Below are positions 44,857 to 53,141 of a DNA stretch of 64,000 bases, piece by piece (the first letter of the stretch is position 1; every line of letters begins with the position of its first letter). The translations under genes were made by a program, and so were the position numbers. Origin of the DNA: Streptomyces justiciae. GTDB taxonomy: Bacteria > Actinomycetota > Actinomycetes > Streptomycetales > Streptomycetaceae. The stretch covers positions 1 to 64,000 of the forward strand of contig NZ_JADDXU010000029.1 of assembly GCF_015163075.1 (NCBI RefSeq). The letters run 5' to 3'. The notes beneath the pieces are model-generated. The model did no database searches, had not been told where the DNA came from, and saw only the letters and a list, made by a program, of their open reading frames with translations.

Positions 44857-45315
44857 CAACCGATCCGACACGGTCCGCGATCGATCAGCGACGGTCCGTC
44901 TCGAAGTTCCCGCGGAATCCTGGCTTCAGCGAATCTGCACATCCAATACCCAACCAAGTCACCGTGCGCGGCGGATCTGCACAAGCGTGCTCCGCCGCGT
45001 ACGTCATTGGGGCGGGAGTGTCGGATTCGCCTCTCGGGCCGCAAGTCCTCGTGTGAACCGAAGACGTGCCGCTTGTGAAGAAGTCGCCGCAGAGACGTGC
45101 GCACGCCTGCACGGTTCGGGGCCTGTGGGGCTCAAGTGCCCTGGTGAGGCCCCTGGTTGATTGGAAGCCCGTGCCCGGCGCGTGCTTTTATCCATCGCAC
45201 CGCGGCAGCCGCGAAGGCTTTTCCGGAAACGGGTGCCTGGCGCCTGCGGCACGCGGCCGCCCCTGCCAGGGGTCCGCTCCCCCTTGTGAATATCCATATG
45301 AAGGGAAGTTCCACC
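44857..45315. promoter_or_regulatory. 459-bp leader region upstream of the NHLM precursor
   Basis: No gene is supportable here. The stretch is less GC-rich than the surrounding genes. It holds a direct repeat of ATCTGCACA (44934 and 44975 region) and a 9-bp inverted repeat CGCGGCGGA (44967-44975) with 44991-44999. The promoter for the precursor and export genes must lie here; I cannot fix its elements with confidence. Confidence 0.4.
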
Positions 45316-45531
45316 ATGAACTCCACCCCCCAGGTTGAGACCGTCGAGATCTCCGACGCCGAGCTCGACAACGTCTCCGGCGGCCTGCAGCTGAACGCCC
45401 TGGGCACCGTCACCGGCCTGGTGGACGGCATCGCCCCGGTCTCCGGCCTGGTCGACACGGTCGTCGGCACGGTCGAGGGCACCACCGGCCTCTCCGTGGC
45501 CCCGGTCACGAACCTGGTCGCCGGTCTCTGA
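45316..45531 (+). CDS. Double-glycine leader precursor peptide with cysteine-free core
   Basis: This 71-residue peptide starts at an ATG preceded by AAGGGAAG. Residues 1-23 form a double-glycine leader: ISDAELDNVSGG matches the EL...GG pattern cut by C39 peptidases. The predicted core (24-71) is 48 residues of Gly, Val, Leu, Thr, Ala, Pro and few acids. It has no Cys, aromatic, Lys, Arg or His, so it cannot be a lanthipeptide and has charge -3. The core is internally repetitive (VTGLVD 32-37, VSGLVD 42-47; IAPVSGLV 39-46, VAPVTNLV 61-68). The adjoining genes are a complete export system but no modifying enzyme. I infer a secreted, unmodified, hydrophobic peptide of unknown function. Confidence 0.88.
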   Translation: MNSTPQVETVEISDAELDNVSGGLQLNALGTVTGLVDGIAPVSGLVDTVVGTVEGTTGLSVAPVTNLVAGL

Positions 45532-45547
45532 TCGCACCTCGTGCCCT

Positions 45548-45580
45548 GAGTCCCGGAGCCGTTTCCCGGCTCCGGGACTC
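45548..45580 (+). terminator. Hairpin between precursor and export genes
   Basis: GAGTCCCGGAGCCG (45548-45561) pairs exactly with 45567-45580 across a 5-base loop, a 14-bp stem 16 bp after the precursor stop. It should end most transcripts and leave export genes at a lower level, the usual arrangement for exported peptides. Confidence 0.75.
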
Positions 45581-45648
45581 TCGGATGTCCTGACTCAACC
45601 GGCTGCCGTCAGCCGGTCCTTCCTCGTTTTCAGGTGAGGGAAAGTTCC

Positions 45649-46455
45649 GTGCAGTTCCGCCAACAGGCCCTCGCCAAGCTCCAGTCACCGGAGGACCTCG
45701 ACCTTCCGGTGCGGTTCGCCCGCCCGCAGGGCTGGCTCGCGCTGTCCGTGACGGTGGTCGTGATGGCCGCCGCGTCGGTGTGGGCGGTGACCGGTTCGGT
45801 CGCCTCCACCGTGGGCGCTCCCGCCATCCTCACCCACGGGCAGGGCAGTTACATCCTGCAGAGCCCGGTCGCGGGCCAGGTCACCGCCGTCCTCGCGAAG
45901 CAGGGCGAGCGGCTGCCCGCCAACTCCCCGGTGCTGAAGGTGCGTACCGCCGAGGGCGACACCGTCGTCCGCTCGGTCGCCGCGGGCCGCGTCACCGCGC
46001 TCGCCGCCACCATCGGCCAGATCATCCAGACCGGCGCCAACGTGGCGGCCGTGGAGAAGGTCGCGCACACCTCCGATCCGCTGTACGCCACCGTGTACGT
46101 CCCCGCCGAGAACGCCGCCTCGATCCCCGCGAACGCCGCCGTGGACCTGACGGTGTCGTCGGTGCCGACGCAGGAGTACGGCGTGCTGCGCGGCCATGTG
46201 AAGTCGGTGGACCGTTCGGCGCAGTCGGCGCAGCAGATCTCCGCGTTCCTCGGCGACAGCCAGCTCGGCGAGCAGTTCACGAAGGACGGCAGGCCGGTGG
46301 CCGTGACGGTGAAGCTGGACAAGTCGTCCGGCACGAAGAGCGGCTACAAGTGGTCGTCCGCGGACGGGCCGCCGTTCTCCCTCACCTCCATGACCGTGGC
46401 CCAGGGTTCGATCCGCCTCGCCGACCAGCGTCCCGTCGATTGGCTGCTGCCGTGA
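45649..46455 (+). CDS. HlyD-like adaptor protein of an NHLM-type exporter
   Basis: The 268-residue membrane fusion-like protein has one N-terminal transmembrane helix (about 32-52), and a biotinyl-lipoyl-like half-motif pair (ILQSPVAGQVTAVLAKQGERL and SVAAGRVTALAATIGQII; cores SPVAGQVTAVLA and AAGRVTALAA) typical of HlyD adaptors. The start is the GTG at 45649, which has GAGG at good spacing; an upstream GTG at 45634 lies within that site. Gram-positive NHLM loci encode such short adaptors to support peptide export. It overlaps the next gene by four bases (GTGA). Confidence 0.84.
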   Translation: MQFRQQALAKLQSPEDLDLPVRFARPQGWLALSVTVVVMAAASVWAVTGSVASTVGAPAILTHGQGSYILQSPVAGQVTAVLAKQGERLPANSPVLKVRTAEGDTVVRSVAAGRVTALAATIGQIIQTGANVAAVEKVAHTSDPLYATVYVPAENAASIPANAAVDLTVSSVPTQEYGVLRGHVKSVDRSAQSAQQISAFLGDSQLGEQFTKDGRPVAVTVKLDKSSGTKSGYKWSSADGPPFSLTSMTVAQGSIRLADQRPVDWLLP

Positions 46456-48674
46456 GCACCGCACAGGAGACCCGCAGCCGCCGCCGCTCCGCCCCGCCCA
46501 AGCGCCCGGTTCCGAAGGGCAAGGGCAAGACGGTCCGCACGCCCACTGTCCTCCAGATGGAGGCCGTGGAGTGCGGCGCCGCCTCCCTCGCGATGGTGCT
46601 GGGCCACTTCGGCAAGCACGTCCCGCTGGAGGAGCTGCGCATCGCGTGCGGTGTCTCGCGGGACGGTTCGCGCGCCAGCAACCTCCTGAAGGCGGCCCGC
46701 AGTTACGGCCTCACGGCCAAGGGCATGCAGATGGACACGGCCGCCCTCGCCGAGGTGAAGGCACCGGCGGTGCTGTTCTGGGAGTTCAACCACTACGTCG
46801 TCTACGACGGCATGGGCCGCCGCTTCGGCCGCCGCGGGGTCTACATCAACGACCCCGGCAAGGGCCGCCGGTTCGTGCCGATGGAGGACTTCGACTCCAG
46901 CTTCACCGGAGTCGTCCTGATCATGGAGCCGGGTGACGGCTTCACCAAGGGCGGCCGCAAGCCCGGCGTGCTGGGCGCGATGCCGGCCCGGCTGCGGGGT
47001 ACGGCGGGCACGATGCCGGCCGCGGTGCTGGCGAGCCTGCTGCTGGTGCTGGTCGGCGCGGCGGTGCCCGCGCTGAGCCGCACGTACATCGACATGTTCC
47101 TCATCGGGGGCCAGACCTCCCTGCTCGGCGTGCTGTTCGCGTCGATGGGGACGTGTGTGGCGCTCACCCTGGTCCTGACCTGGCTGCAACAGGCGAACCT
47201 GCTGCGCGGCCGCATCATCTCCTCCACCCTCTCCAGTGCCCGCTTCCTGCGCCATCTGCTGCGGCTGCCGGTGACGTTCTTCTCCCAGCGCAGCCCGGCC
47301 GACCTGGTGCAGCGCCTCCAGTCCAACGACGCGGTGGCCGAGACGCTGGCCCGCGACCTCGCGGCGGCGGGCGTGGACGCGGTGGTCGTCGTCCTCTACG
47401 CCGTCCTGCTCTACACGTACGACCCGCAGTTGACCTTCGTGGGCATCGGCGTGGCCCTGCTCAACATCGTGGCGATGCGGGTGGTCATCCGGCTGCGCGC
47501 CACCCGGACCGCGAAACTGCGGGCCGACAGCGCCCGGTTGACCAACACCGCCTACACCGGCCTCCAGCTGATCGAGACGATGAAGGCGACCGGCGGTGAG
47601 GACGGCTACTTCCGCAAGTGGGCCGGGCAGCACGCCACCACGCTGGAGGAGCAGCAGCGGCTCGGCGTGCCCTCCGCCTGGCTGGGTGTGGTCGCGCCGA
47701 CGCTGGCCTCGCTGAACAGTGCGGTGATCCTGTGGATCGGCGGCATGCGCGCCGTCGAGGGCGGCATCTCGGTCGGCCTTCTCGTCGCCTTCCAGTCGCT
47801 GGTCACCCGCTTCACCGCCCCGATCACCCGCCTCAACGGCGTCGCGGGCCGCATCCAGGACTTCGCGGCCGACGTGGCCCGTCTGAAGGACGTGGAGAAC
47901 TTCCAGGCCGACCCGCTCTACGGCCGCCCCGGCGGCGCCGAGTCGACGCGTCGGCTGCACGGGCACGTGGAGCTCCAGAACATCTCCTTCGGCTACAACC
48001 CGCTGGACAAGCCCCTGTTGACCGGCTTCGACCTGACGGTCGGCCCGGGCCAGCAGGTGGCGCTGGTCGGCGGTTCGGGCAGCGGCAAGTCGACGGTGTC
48101 CCGGCTGATATCCGGCCTGTACGCGCCCTGGGAGGGTGTCATCCGCATCGACGGGCAGCGCCTGGAGGACATCCCGCGCGGCGCCCTCGCCTCCTCCGTC
48201 TCCTTCGTCGACCAGGACGTCTTCCTCTTCGAGGGCTCGGTCCGGGACAACGTGGCGCTGTGGGACCCGTCGATCCCGGACGACGCGGTGGTGGACGCGC
48301 TGCGGGACGCCGCCCTGTACGACGTGGTGATGCGCCGCCCGGGCGGCATCAACAGCCGGGTCGAGCAGGACGGCCGGAACTTCTCCGGCGGCCAGCGCCA
48401 ACGCCTGGAGATCGCGAGGGCGTTGGTCCGCAGGCCGAGCATCCTCGTCCTCGACGAGGTGACGAGCGCGCTGGACGCCGAGACCGAACAGATGGTGATG
48501 GACAACCTCCGCAAGCGCGGCTGCGCCTGTGTGGTGATCGCGCACCGGCTGAGCACCGTGCGCGACAGCGACGAGATCGTCGTGCTCCAGCACGGCACGA
48601 TCGTGGAACGCGGACGGCACGAGGAGCTGGTGGCGCGCGGTGGCGCGTACGCGGCTCTGGTCAGGGAGCGCTGA
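46452..48674 (+). CDS. Peptidase-containing ABC transporter (PCAT, NHLM type)
   Basis: The 740-residue protein has an N-terminal C39 peptidase (about 30-165), which removes double-glycine leaders: Cys41 in MEAVECGAA, the His in FNHYVVYDG and the Asp in YINDPGKG form the expected catalytic set. Six membrane helices (about 180-470) and an ATPase (about 500-735) follow, with Walker A GGSGSGKSTV, signature FSGGQRQRLEIARAL and Walker B ILVLDEVTSALD. It should cut and export the 71-residue precursor just upstream. Translation is coupled to the adaptor gene. Confidence 0.93.
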   Translation: MSTAQETRSRRRSAPPKRPVPKGKGKTVRTPTVLQMEAVECGAASLAMVLGHFGKHVPLEELRIACGVSRDGSRASNLLKAARSYGLTAKGMQMDTAALAEVKAPAVLFWEFNHYVVYDGMGRRFGRRGVYINDPGKGRRFVPMEDFDSSFTGVVLIMEPGDGFTKGGRKPGVLGAMPARLRGTAGTMPAAVLASLLLVLVGAAVPALSRTYIDMFLIGGQTSLLGVLFASMGTCVALTLVLTWLQQANLLRGRIISSTLSSARFLRHLLRLPVTFFSQRSPADLVQRLQSNDAVAETLARDLAAAGVDAVVVVLYAVLLYTYDPQLTFVGIGVALLNIVAMRVVIRLRATRTAKLRADSARLTNTAYTGLQLIETMKATGGEDGYFRKWAGQHATTLEEQQRLGVPSAWLGVVAPTLASLNSAVILWIGGMRAVEGGISVGLLVAFQSLVTRFTAPITRLNGVAGRIQDFAADVARLKDVENFQADPLYGRPGGAESTRRLHGHVELQNISFGYNPLDKPLLTGFDLTVGPGQQVALVGGSGSGKSTVSRLISGLYAPWEGVIRIDGQRLEDIPRGALASSVSFVDQDVFLFEGSVRDNVALWDPSIPDDAVVDALRDAALYDVVMRRPGGINSRVEQDGRNFSGGQRQRLEIARALVRRPSILVLDEVTSALDAETEQMVMDNLRKRGCACVVIAHRLSTVRDSDEIVVLQHGTIVERGRHEELVARGGAYAALVRER

Positions 48675-48675
48675 G

Positions 48676-51492
48676 ATGACGACCGCACCCGAGGGGGACC
48701 TCGTCCTCCAGGCCCTCGGCTCGATGGGCACGCCGTACGACCTCGCCGGGCACACCCGCCTGGACCTCGAGGGGCCGCAGGTGCTGTGGCTGGTGGCGTC
48801 CGGCGCCGTGGACCTGTTCGCGGTGGACGCCGAACAGCAGGGCCACTGGCACCACTTGGGCCGCCTGGAGGCGGGCTCGCTGCTGCTCGGCCCGACGCCG
48901 GGACCCCAACACACGCTCGTGGCCCGCCCGTTGCGGGACTGCGTCGTGCACCGCATCGGGCTGCGCGAGCTGTACCAGCCCGCGAACACCCAGACCTGGT
49001 CCTACGACGAGTACGGCAACCCGCAGTACGTCCCGCCGACGACGAGCCCGCTGGAGTACGCCCTCGCCCTCGGCGTCGGCCGCAGCCTGTCCATCCTCTT
49101 CCAGGCGCCGATGGCGAACGAGCGCGCCGCGGAGATCACCGACGACGACGTCTTCTGGATGCAGGTCCCGCCGGGCAGTGTGCAGTACGGCTCGCTGTAC
49201 GGCGCGGAGGCCGCCGCCGACCTGCTGATGGACCCGGCGGTGTGGCAGTCCATGGTCGACCAGCAGTACCGGCTGCTGACCACGCTGGACCGCTGGATCG
49301 AGCAGCTGGAGCGCACCCACGAGACACGCACCGCCGAGGGCATCAAGGCCGGTGAGGCGGTCCGCGCGCAGGCCGACCGGACGCTGCTGGCGTCGATCGG
49401 CAAGTCGTCGGGCAAGCGCGCCACGGCCGCCGACGCGGACGCCTCGTACGCGGCCTGCAAACTGGTGGCGCAGGCGGCCGGGATCACCCTGGCCGACCCG
49501 GCGCAGTCCGGCACCGGCAGCGACCGGCTCGACCCGGTGGAGCAGATCGCGCTCGCCTCCCGGGTGCGCACCCGGGCCGTACGGCTGGACGGCACCTGGT
49601 GGCGGGACAACGTCGGCCCCCTGGTGGGGCATCGGGCGCTGTCCGGGGCGCCGGTCGCGCTGCTGTGGCGGCGCGGCGGCTATGTGGCGGTGCATCCGGC
49701 GACGGGCCGGGAGACGCCGGTCGAGAAGGCCAACGCGGAGGAGTTCGAGCCGCGCGCGGTGATGTTCTACCGTCCGCTGCCCGACCGGGCGCTCAGTCCG
49801 CTGCGGCTGCTGCGGTTCAGCATGCAGAACATGGGCGGCGACCTGACGAACCTCCTGCTCAGTGGCCTCGTCACGGTGGCGATCGGCGCGATCGTGCCCA
49901 TCGCCACCGGCAAGGTGCTCGGCGAGTTCGTGCCGAAGGCCCAGACGCATCTGATCGTCCAGGTCTGTCTGGCGGTGATGGTCAGCAGTCTCGTCGCCGC
50001 GACCTTCATGCTGTTGCAGAACCTGACGATCCTGCGCCTGGAGGGCCGGATCGAGGCGACCCTCCAACCGGCCGTGTGGGACCGGCTGTTGAGGCTGCCC
50101 ACCAAGTTCTTCACCGAGCGCTCGACGGGTGAGCTGGCGAGCGCGGCGATGGGCATCAGCGCGATCCGCCGTCTGCTGGCCGGAGTCGGTCCGGTGGTCG
50201 CCCAGTCGGTGACCGTCGGCGCGATGAACCTGGGGCTGCTGTTCTGGTACAGCGTGCCGATGGCGTGCGCGGCGATCGGCATGCTGGTCGTGATCGCCGG
50301 GGTGTTCCTGGGGCTCGGGCTGTGGCAGGTGCGGTGGCAGCGGCGCCTGGTGGTGCTCGGCAACAAGCTGAACAACCAGGCGTTCCAGACCCTGCGCGGA
50401 CTGCCCAAGCTGCGGGTCGCGGCCGCCGAGAACTACGCCTACGCGGCATGGGCCTCGGAGTTCGCGCGCAGCAGGGAGCTCCAGCAGAAGGTGGGGCGGA
50501 TCAAGAACCTCACCACGGTGATGGGTGCGGTGTATCTGCCGGTCTGCACGCTGCTGATGTTCATGCTGCTGGCCGGTCCGGCGCGCGGCTCGATGTCGGC
50601 GGCGGCGTTCCTGAGCTTCAACACCTCGGTGACGATGGTGCTGACGTCCGTGACCCAGCTGACCGGTGCGTTCGTGTCGGCGGTGGGCGCGCTGCCGCTG
50701 TTCGAGGAGATCAAGCCGGTCCTGGAGGCCACCCCGGAGGTCCGCACGGCGAGCACCCGGCCGGGCCCGCTGACCGGCGGGATCGAGGCGCGCCGGCTGT
50801 CCTTCCGCTACTCGGACGACGGCCCGCTGATCCTCGACGACGTGTCCTTCGAGGTGAGGCCCGGCGAGTTCGTGGCGATCGTCGGCCCGAGCGGCTGCGG
50901 CAAGTCGACGCTGCTCAGGCTGCTGATCGGCTTCGACCCGCCGGTCTCCGGCAGTGTGCTGTACGACGGGCAGGACCTGGCGGCGCTCGACCAGTCGGCG
51001 GTGCGCCGGCAGTGCGGGGTGGTGCTCCAGCACGCCCAGCCGTTCACCGGCTCGATCATGGACGTCATCTGCGGCACCGAGCCGTACACGCCGGAGGAGG
51101 TCATGGCGGCGGCGCAGATGGCGGGGCTCGCGGAGGACATCCAGCGGATGCCGATGGGCCTGCACACGATCGTCTCCGGCAGTGGTGCCGTCTCGGGCGG
51201 CCAGCGTCAACGGCTCATGATCGCCCAGGCGTTGATCCGCCGGCCGCGCATCCTGTTCTTCGACGAGGCGACCAGTGCCCTCGACAACGAGACGCAGCGC
51301 ACGGTCATCGAGTCCACCAAGGCCCTCAACGCCACCCGCATCGTCATCGCGCACCGCCTGTCCACGGTGCTGGACGCCGACCGCGTGATCGTCATGGAGG
51401 ACGGCAAGGTCGCCCAGCAGGGTCCGCCCGCGCAGCTGCTCGCGGACACGAACGGGCGGCTGCACGAGCTGGTGCGGCGGCAGATGGCGTAG
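48676..51492 (+). CDS. Second NHLM-type ABC exporter with large N-terminal domain
   Basis: The 938-residue protein begins one base after the PCAT stop. The first 380 residues have no C39 triad; they form a cyclic-nucleotide-binding-like beta roll followed by a helical part, as in the second ATPase of NHLM export pairs. Six membrane helices (about 400-680) precede the ATPase (about 710-938) with Walker A GPSGCGKSTLLR, signature VSGGQRQRLMIAQAL and Walker B ILFFDEATSALD. It is likely the partner of the PCAT, giving an unequal heterodimer. Its stop nearly touches that of the convergent SRPBCC gene. Confidence 0.9.
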   Translation: MTTAPEGDLVLQALGSMGTPYDLAGHTRLDLEGPQVLWLVASGAVDLFAVDAEQQGHWHHLGRLEAGSLLLGPTPGPQHTLVARPLRDCVVHRIGLRELYQPANTQTWSYDEYGNPQYVPPTTSPLEYALALGVGRSLSILFQAPMANERAAEITDDDVFWMQVPPGSVQYGSLYGAEAAADLLMDPAVWQSMVDQQYRLLTTLDRWIEQLERTHETRTAEGIKAGEAVRAQADRTLLASIGKSSGKRATAADADASYAACKLVAQAAGITLADPAQSGTGSDRLDPVEQIALASRVRTRAVRLDGTWWRDNVGPLVGHRALSGAPVALLWRRGGYVAVHPATGRETPVEKANAEEFEPRAVMFYRPLPDRALSPLRLLRFSMQNMGGDLTNLLLSGLVTVAIGAIVPIATGKVLGEFVPKAQTHLIVQVCLAVMVSSLVAATFMLLQNLTILRLEGRIEATLQPAVWDRLLRLPTKFFTERSTGELASAAMGISAIRRLLAGVGPVVAQSVTVGAMNLGLLFWYSVPMACAAIGMLVVIAGVFLGLGLWQVRWQRRLVVLGNKLNNQAFQTLRGLPKLRVAAAENYAYAAWASEFARSRELQQKVGRIKNLTTVMGAVYLPVCTLLMFMLLAGPARGSMSAAAFLSFNTSVTMVLTSVTQLTGAFVSAVGALPLFEEIKPVLEATPEVRTASTRPGPLTGGIEARRLSFRYSDDGPLILDDVSFEVRPGEFVAIVGPSGCGKSTLLRLLIGFDPPVSGSVLYDGQDLAALDQSAVRRQCGVVLQHAQPFTGSIMDVICGTEPYTPEEVMAAAQMAGLAEDIQRMPMGLHTIVSGSGAVSGGQRQRLMIAQALIRRPRILFFDEATSALDNETQRTVIESTKALNATRIVIAHRLSTVLDADRVIVMEDGKVAQQGPPAQLLADTNGRLHELVRRQMA

Positions 51493-51495
51493 GGG

Positions 51496-52008
51496 TCAGT
51501 CGAGGCCCGGGACGGGGGCGCCGGAAGGGACACCGGCGTCCACATAGGCGTCGTAGAACACCTTCCACGGCGCCTCGCTCGGGGTGGACGCCCCGTCGGC
51601 GTACCTCTCCAAGGCGGCCAGGCAGACCTCCCAGCCGGCGCCGTTACGGGCGGCGGTGTTCGCCTCGCTGAGCACGTTGGTGAGCGTGAAGCGGGTGCTC
51701 TTCTCGCCCAACTCCTCCAGGTCGAAGCGCAGTTCGTCGTCGCCCCACGCGAAGGAGAGGTGCCGGGGCGGCTCGACGGCGAGGACGCGGCCGGTGGATT
51801 CCGGCATGTTGGGGTCGCCGCTGAACCTGACCTCGCCGCCGGGGCGCAGGTCGATCTCGGCGCGGGACGGGAACCAGTGGGCGAGTTCGTCGGCGTCGGT
51901 CACGAACTGCCAGACGCGGTCGATCGGATGGGCGTAGGTGCGGCTGAAGCGGACGGCCGGGCGGCCGTCGTCCAGCGTCAGATAGGTGCCGGTGAGGTCT
52001 TCGGACAT
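51496..52008 (-). CDS. AHSA1-like SRPBCC-domain protein
   Basis: The 170-residue protein has the START/SRPBCC fold of the AHSA1 group: VRFSRTYAHPIDRVWQFVTDADELAHWF, core HPIDRVWQFVTDADELAHWF, then FSWGDDE-like FAWGDDELRFDLEELG. Such proteins bind small hydrophobic molecules; the link to Hsp90 activation is by name only. It follows the ArsR gene by five bases and both are read in the same direction, an arrangement frequent in actinomycetes. The ArsR protein presumably represses this pair in response to an unidentified signal. Confidence 0.86.
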   Translation of the reverse strand: MSEDLTGTYLTLDDGRPAVRFSRTYAHPIDRVWQFVTDADELAHWFPSRAEIDLRPGGEVRFSGDPNMPESTGRVLAVEPPRHLSFAWGDDELRFDLEELGEKSTRFTLTNVLSEANTAARNGAGWEVCLAALERYADGASTPSEAPWKVFYDAYVDAGVPSGAPVPGLD

Positions 52009-52013
52009 CGGGA

Positions 52014-52346
52014 TCAGTCCTTCGAAAGGGGCGGTTCCTCGGAGTCGTCCAGGCGTCGGCCCAGCGCGTCGAGGCTGTCGTTCCACAGCCGCCGGTACGG
52101 GGCGAGCCATGCGTCGAGGGCGGCGATCGGGGCCGGGTCGAGGGCGTAGACGCGGCGTTGCGCGTCCTGCCGGACCCGGACCAGACCGGCGTCCCTGAGC
52201 ACTCTCAGATGCTTCGAGGTGCTCGGCTGGCTCAGGCCGCACGCTTCCACGATCTCCCCGACGGGCCGTGGCCGCTCCAGGAGCAGCGCGACGATGGCCC
52301 GCCGGTGGGGATCGGCGAGGGCGGCCCAGAGCGCGGCGTCGGACAT
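52014..52346 (-). CDS. ArsR-family transcriptional regulator
   Basis: The 110-residue winged-helix repressor has the family core LADPHRRAIVALLLERPRPVGEI (core ADPHRRAIVALLLERP), the recognition helix CGLSQPSTSKHLRVLRDAGL and the wing VRVRQDAQRRVYAL. No metal-binding cysteine pair typical of ArsR/SmtB is seen (only one Cys), so it is of the non-metal sub-branch linked to SRPBCC proteins. It is the first gene of a two-gene unit. Confidence 0.92.
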   Translation of the reverse strand: MSDAALWAALADPHRRAIVALLLERPRPVGEIVEACGLSQPSTSKHLRVLRDAGLVRVRQDAQRRVYALDPAPIAALDAWLAPYRRLWNDSLDALGRRLDDSEEPPLSKD

Positions 52347-52398
52347 GAGTCCAATATGCCTCGGCGGTTATATGCCGGTCAAGGCATGCACCCCGGGC

Positions 52399-53010
52399 TC
52401 ACGAGTCGGCGCCGTAGGTGCCGAACTCCGGGGACCCCGCCCACTCGAAGACATGCACCGACAGGCCGCCGGGCGTCATCTCGTGGTCGACGGGCCGCAG
52501 CCCTGCCGGGGCGCCGCCGTCGGGGAACAAGCGCCGCCCCTGACCCACGACGACCGGGGCGATCGCGAGCCGCAGGGTGTCGACCAGGCCGGCGGCCAGC
52601 AGGGACTGGGCCAGCCGGGCGCTGCCGTGGATCTGAAGCTCCCGGCCGGGCTGTCGCTTGAGTTCGGCGACCTGGGCGGGGACGTCGCCGTCGAGAACCG
52701 TGGTCGGACTCCAGCTCCCCTCCGTCAGGTGACCCGAGGCCACGTACTTCGGCAGGCCGTTCATGACGGCGGCGAGGGGATGGTCGGTCATCCGCGGCCA
52801 GTCCCGGGCGAAGTTGTCGTAGGTCCGGCGGCCGAACAGGAGCCCGTCCGCCTCGCCGAGCCAGGCGCCCGCGAGCTGCTCGAACCGCACGTCCAGGTAC
52901 GGCACGAACCAGCCGCCCCGCGTGAATCCGTCGCTGGTGTCCTCGTCCGGGGAGCCCGGCCCCTGGGAGACACCGTCGAGGGACAGGAACTGCTGAACCA
53001 CCAGCTTCAT
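52399..53010 (-). CDS. Dihydrofolate reductase-family (RibD C-terminal-like) protein
   Basis: The 203-residue protein has the DHFR/RibD_C fold: LVVQQFLSLDGVSQGPG at the N-terminus, LFGRRTYDNF, YVASGHLTE and the NADPH-binding LQIHGSARLAQSLL. It is a stand-alone reductase-fold protein of unknown substrate, common in multiple copies in Streptomyces. It is divergent from the DHA2 exporter, and both promoters lie in a 131-bp region that has two palindromes, so both may answer the same repressor. Confidence 0.88.
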   Translation of the reverse strand: MKLVVQQFLSLDGVSQGPGSPDEDTSDGFTRGGWFVPYLDVRFEQLAGAWLGEADGLLFGRRTYDNFARDWPRMTDHPLAAVMNGLPKYVASGHLTEGSWSPTTVLDGDVPAQVAELKRQPGRELQIHGSARLAQSLLAAGLVDTLRLAIAPVVVGQGRRLFPDGGAPAGLRPVDHEMTPGGLSVHVFEWAGSPEFGTYGADS

Positions 53011-53034
53011 CGCACGCCACTCTCTCCTAGACAG

Positions 53035-53052
53035 CGAAACGTTGCCGTTTCG
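53035..53052. promoter_or_regulatory. Palindromic operator 1 upstream of the DHA2 exporter
   Basis: CGAAACG-TTGC-CGTTTCG is a perfect 7-bp inverted repeat, 25 bp upstream of the reductase gene start. With the second palindrome 43 bp away (centre to centre about four helical turns) it suggests two repressor dimers on the same face. Confidence 0.6.
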
Positions 53053-53078
53053 ATCGAACTGGTCTACCCTCTACGTGT

Positions 53079-53093
53079 ACGAAACCGTTTCGT
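53079..53093. promoter_or_regulatory. Palindromic operator 2 upstream of the DHA2 exporter
   Basis: ACGAAA-CCG-TTTCGT is a perfect 6-bp inverted repeat, 49 bp before the exporter start, sharing the GAAAC/GTTTC half-site with operator 1. TetR-family repressors of drug exporters often use such sites. Confidence 0.6.
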
Positions 53094-53141
53094 TCACGGC
53101 TTGGTAACGTTCCCGACCCCTTTCCCTGGAGTGGTTTGCCC

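Noticed and set aside
45316..45531. Type A2 lanthipeptide call for the 71-residue precursor
   Set aside because: The core has no cysteine and no lanthionine synthetase is beside it; only the leader and exporter resemble lanthipeptide systems.
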